Translations under genes and position numbers: made by a program
Origin: Erysipelotrichaceae bacterium
Lineage (GTDB): Bacteria; Bacillota_I; Bacilli_A; Erysipelotrichales; Erysipelotrichaceae
Assembly: GCA_017431405.1 (NCBI GenBank)
Contig: JAFRLB010000035.1
Location: 1-33,077 of the forward strand
Length of the DNA stretch: 33,077 bases
Reading direction: 5' to 3'
In this document: in pieces, positions 7,156 to 13,715 of the stretch
How the letters are laid out: every line of letters starts with the position of its first letter
Numbering within the stretch: position 1 is the stretch's first letter
The notes under the pieces: model-generated
Databases searched by the model: none
The model's input: the letters and a program-made list of their open reading frames with translations, nothing else
What the model was told of the DNA's origin: nothing

Positions 7156-7460
7156 CAGACACAGGGCCAGGGCATGACAATTCTTAAGTCAAAGCGGTTC
7201 TTTTCCATTAAGAAGCCTCTTAAGGCCAGTAATAATGAAGGGGTAGAAGCACAGAACTTCAAGATGGCAGCCATTAATTTGGCATCAGGAAAGTCAGCCT
7301 GAATGTTTCTGACGGTAATGGCACAGACAAGTGTAATGCAGAAAAATAAGGCATATATACCTATTCTGATTTTTCTGTTACCTACGGCCTTATTTGCCAG
7401 AAACCAGCCGCTTCCCACTAAAATGAGGGATGTTACAGCCACAATTATTGCCTTATTCAT
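7155..7460 (-). CDS. YhhN-family protein, N-terminal fragment (frameshifted)
   Basis: The start is the ATG at 7460, preceded by GGGAGAA. The open frame reaches further up to 7526, but without a ribosome site. About 101 residues with three hydrophobic helices end abruptly in a non-family tail (MPWPCV) at a TGA. The bases at about 7170-7175 read ATGCCCTGGCC on the minus strand. One extra G (ATGGCCCTGGCC) would join this fragment to the downstream one as a single protein of about 247 residues, close to the usual YhhN length. This is a decayed gene or a single-base sequencing error. Confidence 0.6.
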   Translation of the reverse strand: MNKAIIVAVTSLILVGSGWFLANKAVGNRKIRIGIYALFFCITLVCAITVRNIQADFPDAKLMAAILKFCASTPSLLLALRGFLMEKNRFDLRIVMPWPCV

Positions 7461-7606
7461 TATTGATTCTCCCGCCTGATAGCTCAGAGTTCTAACTACC
7501 GCCAAACATAGTTTAGCATAAGGCAAAAATAATCGGGGATATAATTTGATTAGTAAGGAGCTATGGTGTTAATATTTCCATGTATCTTAAGGGGGAGTAG
7601 TACACT

Positions 7607-8263
7607 ATGAAAAAAATACTGATTTTATTATTGAGCGCTTTAATGATCATTGGTCTTTTTGGCTGCGGCAATAAGGAAGAACAGAGTGAACCTGTTAAGC
7701 CGCAGGAAGAAACAGAGCCAACTGAACCAGAAACAAAGGAAGAAAAGAAGATCCTTGTTCTATATTTTTCCAGAACCGGTGAACAGTATAATGTCGGTGT
7801 AATTGATAAGGGAAATACTGCCATCGTAGCTGAACTCATAGCTGAAAAGACAGGCGCTGATCTGTTTGAAGTATTACCGGAAAATGACAATTATCCTACA
7901 ACCTATGATGCCTTACTGGACGTTGCCAAAGAAGAACAGAACAGTAATGCCAGACCGGCATATAAGGGAACCATTGACTTAAGCAGTTATGACACTGTAT
8001 TTGTTGGATCACCTGTATGGTGGGGTGACTGGCCAATGATCATGTATACGGTATTTGAGAATAATGACTTTAACGGCAAGACCCTAATTCCATTCTCAAC
8101 TCATGAAGGCAGCGGTCTGTCAGGTTTTGACTCAAAGTTACAGAAGGCCTGTCCAAATTCAACAGTATTAAAGGGCTTGGGCATCAGAGGTTCTGAAGCC
8201 CAGAACAATACCGAAGAAGCTAAGAGTAAGGTTAATTCCTGGATTGAAGAATTAGGATATTAG
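7607..8263 (+). CDS. Flavodoxin-like lipoprotein
   Basis: A 218-residue protein with a lipoprotein signal: KKILILL core and lipobox LFGC with Cys20. A Pro/Glu-rich linker (about 24-47) is followed by a flavodoxin domain (PF12682-like). The FMN phosphate loop is YFSRTGEQYN, and the isoalloxazine-side loop is GSPVWWGDWPM. It should sit on the outer face of the membrane, carrying electrons. The start has GGGGGAG about 10 bases upstream. A TATAAT lies at 7540-7545. The next gene, a DUF4405-like membrane protein, starts 46 bases after its stop and is probably its redox partner. A short upstream reading frame overlaps its start codon. Confidence 0.85.
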   Translation: MKKILILLLSALMIIGLFGCGNKEEQSEPVKPQEETEPTEPETKEEKKILVLYFSRTGEQYNVGVIDKGNTAIVAELIAEKTGADLFEVLPENDNYPTTYDALLDVAKEEQNSNARPAYKGTIDLSSYDTVFVGSPVWWGDWPMIMYTVFENNDFNGKTLIPFSTHEGSGLSGFDSKLQKACPNSTVLKGLGIRGSEAQNNTEEAKSKVNSWIEELGY

Positions 8264-8309
8264 GAATTGAATTCACAAAGTGAAGTGTAAAAGAGGTAGT
8301 AAGATAGAC

Positions 8310-8939
8310 ATGAAGTTAAGACAGGTTATCGACATTCTGACGGTAGTGATAATGCCTTTGTTAATGGCCTATTCATTAATAGGTGATTTTTTTCATGAAA
8401 TAGCCGGCATTGTCATGATGTGTCTGTTCATTACTCATCTTTGCTTAAACAGGAAATGGATGTTCAACATTTTCAAAGGTAGGTATTCACCTAGAAGAAC
8501 AGTTCAGACAGTAATCAATCTCTTACTGATCCTGTTCATGTTACTACAGCCGGTAAGCGGCATCTTAATGTCAAAGTACGTTCTTAAGGAAGTAACACTG
8601 CCAGGCATCAGTTCACTAGTCAGAACCGTTCACTTAGCCCTGTCGTATTGGGGTTACTGCCTTATCAGCATCCATGCTGGGATGCATATTGAGCCGGTAA
8701 TGTTAAAGGCTAAAAGGAAAAAGAAAAGCACATATGATGTGCTGAATGTATTAATGTTGGTAGTAGCTGTATATGGCTGTTACGCCTTCATTAAGCGAGG
8801 TTTTCCAGGCTACATGTTCTTACAGAATGCCTTTGTGTTCATCGATTTTTCTGAACCAATAGTATTCTTCATTGCCGATTATCTGGCCATCTTAATACTG
8901 TTTGAAAACATTGGCCGCTTACTCAGCAAATTAAAATAA
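8310..8939 (+). CDS. DUF4405-like membrane protein, possible b-type cytochrome
   Basis: About 209 residues from the ATG at 8310. A GTG at 8280 would add ten residues; AGAGG at 8292-8296 is somewhat far from 8310, so the start is not certain. The protein has five to six hydrophobic helices and membrane-embedded histidines (FFHEIAG, FITHLCLNRKW, RTVHLALSYWGYCLISIHAGMH) arranged as in DUF4405/cytochrome b561-like proteins, suggesting heme binding. It follows the flavodoxin lipoprotein, so the pair may pass electrons across or along the membrane. Its stop codon abuts the stop of the convergent AraC gene. Its terminator lies inside that gene. Confidence 0.7.
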   Translation: MKLRQVIDILTVVIMPLLMAYSLIGDFFHEIAGIVMMCLFITHLCLNRKWMFNIFKGRYSPRRTVQTVINLLLILFMLLQPVSGILMSKYVLKEVTLPGISSLVRTVHLALSYWGYCLISIHAGMHIEPVMLKAKRKKKSTYDVLNVLMLVVAVYGCYAFIKRGFPGYMFLQNAFVFIDFSEPIVFFIADYLAILILFENIGRLLSKLK

Positions 8940-9734
8940 TCAATCCGAATTACGGTATTCCACAGGTGTCATGCCTGTGGTTTTTTTGAATACGTTATGA
9001 AAGTAAGGCTGGGAAGAAAAAGCCAGATAGTTACAGATGTCCGCTATTGATCTGTCAGTATATTTCAATAAGGCCTTGGCTTCATCTATCTTACGGTTGG
9101 TAATGTATTCGCCAATGGTACTGCCGGTTTCCTTCTTGAACTGCTCAGAAAGAGCAGACTTACTGCGGGAAGAAAATTCTATTACATCCCGGGCTGTCAA
9201 TGGTTCATTGAGATGCTGAATGATGAAGTTGGTACAGCTCTGAATGACCGGGGAAAGCTTGTAAGGGAACATGTACTTGCCGATCTGATTTGTAAAGTCG
9301 ATGACCATGTTATATTGCAGGACGTAGACTTCTTCCATGGTGCTTAAGGTCTCACACTGTTGTGTATAGGTATCAATCGTGTAGTAAGCCTGTTCAACCG
9401 GGACTCCTGAAGGTATGGCGGCCATCTTGCCGATCATGGCTACTAAGCCAATGAAAATGTTCTTTACTTGTCTTAATTCATTTTCCGCCAGTTTTCCTTC
9501 ATTGAAGCTCTGTCTGTTTACTGATTCCAGAAGAAAATTTCTTACCTTTTCCACATTGCCCTGTCTGATGTATTCCAGCATGGTCATTTCAAACTGGTAG
9601 GTGCCGTGAACCATTTCATAGTCTCTGGCATCATACATCGTATTGGCTAAGTTTGCCCCTATTACTTCCCGGTAAGACTCTCTGATAAAGCGTTCCTTGT
9701 TCTGACTTATCCACTTATTTCGGCTTTTATCCAT
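8940..9734 (-). CDS. AraC-family transcriptional regulator of the glycoside hydrolase locus
   Basis: A 264-residue protein. The C-terminal about 100 residues form the two-HTH AraC domain (LTARDVIEFSSRSKSALSEQFKK and the signature SQPYFHNVFKKTTGMTPVEYR). The N-terminal part is helical, with no cupin pattern, and resembles the Firmicutes AraC group that senses sugars in the cytoplasm. The start is the ATG at 9734, because AGAGG sits 8 bases upstream; an in-frame ATG at 9761 lacks a ribosome site. It diverges from the GH2 gene and most likely controls that operon. Its 3' end contains, on the opposite strand, the terminator of the DUF4405 gene. Confidence 0.85.
   Translation of the reverse strand: MDKSRNKWISQNKERFIRESYREVIGANLANTMYDARDYEMVHGTYQFEMTMLEYIRQGNVEKVRNFLLESVNRQSFNEGKLAENELRQVKNIFIGLVAMIGKMAAIPSGVPVEQAYYTIDTYTQQCETLSTMEEVYVLQYNMVIDFTNQIGKYMFPYKLSPVIQSCTNFIIQHLNEPLTARDVIEFSSRSKSALSEQFKKETGSTIGEYITNRKIDEAKALLKYTDRSIADICNYLAFSSQPYFHNVFKKTTGMTPVEYRNSD
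8960..8987 (+). terminator. Plus-strand terminator inside the convergent AraC gene
   Basis: CCACAGG (8960-8966), a 7-base loop and CCTGTGG (8974-8980), then seven T (8981-8987). This is a strong intrinsic terminator for the flavodoxin/DUF4405 transcript, embedded in the antisense of the AraC codons for KTTGMTPVE. Confidence 0.8.
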
Positions 9735-9782
9735 TATGTTTTCCTCTTTGGATAAATTCATAATAAACCGTCCAAAAACATA

Positions 9783-9820
9783 TTACAAGAGAATGGCTTT
9801 CTTATAATATAAAATCAGGT
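9783..9820 (+). promoter_or_regulatory. Promoter region of the glycoside hydrolase operon
   Basis: TATAAT at 9803-9808 with TTACAA at 9783-9788 (14-bp spacer, too short for a good fit) and a weak Shine-Dalgarno AGGT at 9817-9820. A poor -35 is what one expects of an AraC-activated promoter. No clear AraC direct repeat was recognised. Confidence 0.4.
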
Positions 9821-9828
9821 AAACAAAT

Positions 9829-12180
9829 ATGGAATATAACTTTAATAAGAACTGGATCTTTACAGATTCCAATGGAAACAGTAAGCAGATAGACTTGCCA
9901 TATGATGCCATGATTCATGAAAAGAGAATGGACGACTGTCTTAATGGCATTAGCAGCGGATATTTCCCTGGCGGTAAGTACATCTATGAAAAGGACTTCA
10001 ACATAAGTGAAGATGAACTTGATAAGGTGTTCATCGTTCACTTTGAAGCAGTATATCAGAACTGTCTGGTAAGCGTTAATGATGTTGAATTATGTCACCA
10101 TAAATACGGCTACAGCAGTTTCGATGTAAATATTACTCAAGCGATTAAGCAAGGTATTAATCACATCAGGGTAAGCGTGGATAATTCACTTGAACCAAAC
10201 TGCCGCTGGTATTCAGGCAGTGGGATTTTCAGAGATGTAACGTTAAGAATCGTTGATGAAGATTACATAAATCTGTTACAGGTTGAAACATTGTCATATG
10301 AACCGGCAATCATCAGAGTCAAAGCTGAAACAGTTAGGAATTCTGAGGTTAAGGTAGATATAAGCTTTAAGGAAGAAAAAGTCTATAGTGGTAAGCCGGG
10401 AGAAATACAAATTGTAAATGCCAGATTATGGGATGAGGATCATCCTGATCTGTATGAAATAAAGGTAAGTTCAGCTAATGACGAAAAGGTCATTAAATAC
10501 GGCATCAGAAAGCTGGAATGGGGAGCTGATAAGGGCTTACTCATAAATGGCAGGGAAGTTCTTCTAAGAGGAGGTTGTATCCATCATGACCATGGTGTCA
10601 TCGGGGCCAATGAGTATTACGACAGTGAATACAGAAGGATCAGGATCTTAAAGGAGAATGGCTTCAATGCCATAAGAATGGCTCATAATCAAGCTTCGGA
10701 AATGTTGCTAGGCATATGTGATGAACTAGGAATGTATGTAATGAATGAAGCCTTTGACGGCTGGTATGTTCCGAAGACCTATCATGACTATTCACGCTAC
10801 TTTGAAGAGTGCTGGAAGGATGACTTAAAAAGCATGGTTACTTCCAGCTACAATCACAGTTGTGTCATTATGTATTCCATTGGTAATGAAGTATCGGAAA
10901 CAGCCAGTGAAAAGGGCGTGGAAACATGTGCAATGTTAAGAAGATATGTTAATGAACTTGATCCTTCCAGACCCGTCACAGCCGGCATAAACGTACTGTT
11001 AAATGTCTACAGTAACATGGGCATGGGAGTATATAAGGAAAAAGGTGAATATCAGCCTGCTCCGCAGAAGAAGACAAAGAGATACAGGGAAAAGAAAACC
11101 GGCTCAGCCTTCTTCAATGCAATGGCGCAGAAACTTGGCTCATTAATGTTCTTCATGAGCAAGGGCAAGAAAGGCGATAAGGCCAGTAAGGGAGCCGGTG
11201 ATAACCTGGATATTCTGGGTTTGAATTATGCTTCTTCAAGATATGATGAGGACGTCATTAACTATCCTGACAGAATGATGGTTGGCAGTGAAACAATGGT
11301 CGCTGACTTACCATATAACTGGGAAAGAGTTAAGAAGTATCATCAGCTGGTTGGTGACTTTGTCTGGTCAGCATGGGATTACTTAGGTGAGGCCTGCATC
11401 GGTGACTGGAGTTATGCCTCCTATAAGGGCTTACCGCTACTTGCCGGGCAGGGCATGATCGACATCACCGGTAAGCCGTTAGCGGCGATGAGCTACATGC
11501 AGGTTGTCTGGGGCTTAAGAAAGAAACCGTACATTGCCTTAAGACCAATCAATCACTTTGATGAAGAACCGCACAAGGGTTCATGGCAATTCACCAACGC
11601 CATTGACTCCTACAGCTGGCAGCCATATGAAGGTAAGAAAGCGGTATGTGAAGTATATTCGCAAGGTGAATATGTAGTATTAAGTCTTAACGGCAGGGAA
11701 ATCGGTAAGAAACAGTTAAAGAAGTTCAAAACAATGTTTGAATTCAAATATGCATCCGGTTGTCTGACTGTTAAGGCATATGACAGAAACGGCAACTTCA
11801 TTTCCGAAAGTAAGCTGGAAACAGCCGGTAATGAAACTGTCATTACATTAAGAAGTGACAAAGAAAACATCAGGGTTGATGAACTGTGTTATCTGGAAGT
11901 GGAATTTACCGATAAAAAGGGCAATCTCAAGCCATATGTTGAGGTGCCGCTTAAGATAGAAACAAGCGGTAACGTTGAATTATTGGGCTTTGGAAGTGCC
12001 CTATGTAAGACAGATGAAGGTTTTAACAGTAATGTACACCATTCTTACCGTGGCAGGGCATTAGCTGTAATAAAGGGAAAAGACGCTGGTAAGGCGAAAG
12101 TCAGGATCAGCTCTGAAGGATATGAATCAGTAGAAAGGGAACTGGTAGTTGTAAATGGAAACGAAAGGCTTTTTAAGTAA
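9829..12180 (+). CDS. Glycoside hydrolase family 2 (beta-galactosidase/glucuronidase-like)
   Basis: A 783-residue retaining glycosidase without a signal peptide, so cytoplasmic. The order is a sugar-binding jelly roll (about 1-145, with the typical SGIFRDVTL), a short immunoglobulin-like domain, then the TIM barrel from about 235 (RGGCIHHDHG). The acid/base is Glu354 in YSIGNEVSE and the nucleophile is Glu488 in GSETMVADLP. C-terminal beta domains follow (DUF4982-like start near 590, Big-type end near 690). A lysine-rich insertion at about 402-457 (QKKTKRYREKKT, SKGKKGDKASKG) interrupts the barrel. The exact sugar is not clear. It is the first gene of the operon and overlaps the transporter gene by 26 bases. 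Confidence 0.85.
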   Translation: MEYNFNKNWIFTDSNGNSKQIDLPYDAMIHEKRMDDCLNGISSGYFPGGKYIYEKDFNISEDELDKVFIVHFEAVYQNCLVSVNDVELCHHKYGYSSFDVNITQAIKQGINHIRVSVDNSLEPNCRWYSGSGIFRDVTLRIVDEDYINLLQVETLSYEPAIIRVKAETVRNSEVKVDISFKEEKVYSGKPGEIQIVNARLWDEDHPDLYEIKVSSANDEKVIKYGIRKLEWGADKGLLINGREVLLRGGCIHHDHGVIGANEYYDSEYRRIRILKENGFNAIRMAHNQASEMLLGICDELGMYVMNEAFDGWYVPKTYHDYSRYFEECWKDDLKSMVTSSYNHSCVIMYSIGNEVSETASEKGVETCAMLRRYVNELDPSRPVTAGINVLLNVYSNMGMGVYKEKGEYQPAPQKKTKRYREKKTGSAFFNAMAQKLGSLMFFMSKGKKGDKASKGAGDNLDILGLNYASSRYDEDVINYPDRMMVGSETMVADLPYNWERVKKYHQLVGDFVWSAWDYLGEACIGDWSYASYKGLPLLAGQGMIDITGKPLAAMSYMQVVWGLRKKPYIALRPINHFDEEPHKGSWQFTNAIDSYSWQPYEGKKAVCEVYSQGEYVVLSLNGREIGKKQLKKFKTMFEFKYASGCLTVKAYDRNGNFISESKLETAGNETVITLRSDKENIRVDELCYLEVEFTDKKGNLKPYVEVPLKIETSGNVELLGFGSALCKTDEGFNSNVHHSYRGRALAVIKGKDAGKAKVRISSEGYESVERELVVVNGNERLFK

Positions 12181-13657
12181 GGGATTGTTTGAAAAGGACT
12201 TCATGAACAGTAAGACTGATCCTGAGGTCGTAAACAGAAAAGAACGTGTATTCGGTCATCTCATTGGACCTTTAGGTCTGATATTTGTCGTAAACACCAT
12301 CGCCGCATTGGTAGAGAAGTTCTTCACTCAGCAGACCGGTGCGATCTATGGAGTTGAGAATGTCGACATGATCATGAAGATGGGCGGCAGATACGAAATC
12401 GTAATGACCTTAGCTAAGATACTGGCTGTAGGTGCCGGCTTATTCAATGGCTGGCTGTTACAGCACACCAAGTGTAAACAGGGCAGAATGCGTCCATGGA
12501 ATCTGATCTTCGGCTTTGTTTCTATCATTGTTGGATGTCTGATCTTCTTATTTGCCGGTCAGAACATCGGTGAAGGTTACTGGTATTACTTCTTCTTCCT
12601 GTTAATCGTCTATCATACGGAAGGAAGCTGTTTCTTCTATCTGTACAGAGATAACATCGTTTCCCTGTCTACCAGAAACGTTGAAGAAAAGGCCAAATTA
12701 CAGTATTACCGTAAGTTATGCTGGACCTTATTATCAGGTATTATCATCGGTATGCTCATTAACATGGTCGTATTGCCACTGTGGCTGGAAAAAGACATCA
12801 CCGGTTATCCAAAACTGATGATCGCCTTGTCAATCATTGCCATACCTCTACTGTTATTAGAATACTTCTATACCAGAGAAAGAGTATCAGAAGACGTTGC
12901 CTTAGAACATGAGGCAACTGACATTCCGGTAAAGACACAGTTAAAGGCCTTATTCTCCAATAAGTACTATGTCATTCTGACCATCGTTGCCACTGTAATG
13001 ACTGTCGTAGACAGCTTCAAAGGCGGAAACGTTCAGTACTTCTATGTTAAGTTCTTATTAAACGGTGCAGAGAATCCAATGATGTATACCATCTTCCAGG
13101 TTGTTACAGGTATTCCTGCTGGTATCGGTGCTTTCATTGTCTACCCATTGGCTAAGAAATACGGCATTAAGAACGTTACCGTTGTCGGTTATTCATTATG
13201 GTTATTAGGCAGTGTCATCGGTCTTATCTGGCCAAGTGAAATGATTCCGGTCATGGTTGGCGGTTTCATTAAGAATGTCGGCATGTTGCCAAATGCCTAT
13301 GTTGCGGCAACATTAATGTGTTATGCCTTTGACAGTATCGAAGCCCAGTCAGGCTTCAGACTTGAAGGCTTAATGGGTGTTTCAGTAATCGCCGCCATTC
13401 AGGCTCTGATCAGTGCACCGTTTGCCGGTGGCTTTGAAGCAATGTTATTAAAGCTTGGCTTCGTTGATGTCAACGGTGTCATGCCTTCTAATGATGTCAT
13501 CAGATTCATTGTCATTTCATTCTATGTATTTGACATTGTTCTGGCCGCTGTTGCCGTACTGTTATTACCAAGAGTTGATGTTGAAAAGCATCTGCCTGAA
13601 ATAACGGCTACTCTTGAACAGCGTAAGAAGGAAGCTCTGGAAGAACAGTCTGCGTAA
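12155..13657 (+). CDS. GPH-family sugar:cation symporter
   Basis: A 500-residue carrier with twelve predicted helices of the glycoside-pentoside-hexuronide (MelB/XynB-like) type. Family landmarks include the FGHLIGPLGL start of helix 1, the KCKQGRMRPW loop (about residues 108-117) and the KYGIKN loop in the second half. It likely brings oligosaccharides into the cell for the cytoplasmic hydrolases on either side. The start at 12155 overlaps the GH2 gene by 26 bases and lacks a good ribosome site. An in-frame ATG at 12203 has AAGGA 4 bases upstream and is a possible alternative. Confidence 0.85.
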   Translation: METKGFLSKGLFEKDFMNSKTDPEVVNRKERVFGHLIGPLGLIFVVNTIAALVEKFFTQQTGAIYGVENVDMIMKMGGRYEIVMTLAKILAVGAGLFNGWLLQHTKCKQGRMRPWNLIFGFVSIIVGCLIFLFAGQNIGEGYWYYFFFLLIVYHTEGSCFFYLYRDNIVSLSTRNVEEKAKLQYYRKLCWTLLSGIIIGMLINMVVLPLWLEKDITGYPKLMIALSIIAIPLLLLEYFYTRERVSEDVALEHEATDIPVKTQLKALFSNKYYVILTIVATVMTVVDSFKGGNVQYFYVKFLLNGAENPMMYTIFQVVTGIPAGIGAFIVYPLAKKYGIKNVTVVGYSLWLLGSVIGLIWPSEMIPVMVGGFIKNVGMLPNAYVAATLMCYAFDSIEAQSGFRLEGLMGVSVIAAIQALISAPFAGGFEAMLLKLGFVDVNGVMPSNDVIRFIVISFYVFDIVLAAVAVLLLPRVDVEKHLPEITATLEQRKKEALEEQSA

Positions 13658-13715
13658 CATGAAGAAACGTGTTGGAGTTTATATTGAGAAAAGAAAACTG
13701 GAAATGAGGTAAGTT

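Noticed and set aside
6902-7180. A 92-residue minus-strand frame overlapping both YhhN fragments
   Set aside because: It is the third frame across the frameshift junction. Its protein is Cys/His-rich without family resemblance, while the other two frames carry the YhhN sequence.
8280-8309. GTG start extending the DUF4405-like protein by ten residues
   Set aside because: The added residues are polar and there is no close ribosome site. The ATG at 8310 better fits the first membrane helix, though this is not certain.
13659-13712. A 17-codon basic mini-frame between the GPH carrier and GH3 genes
   Set aside because: It has no ribosome site of its own and simply fills the short gap. Nothing else supports translation.
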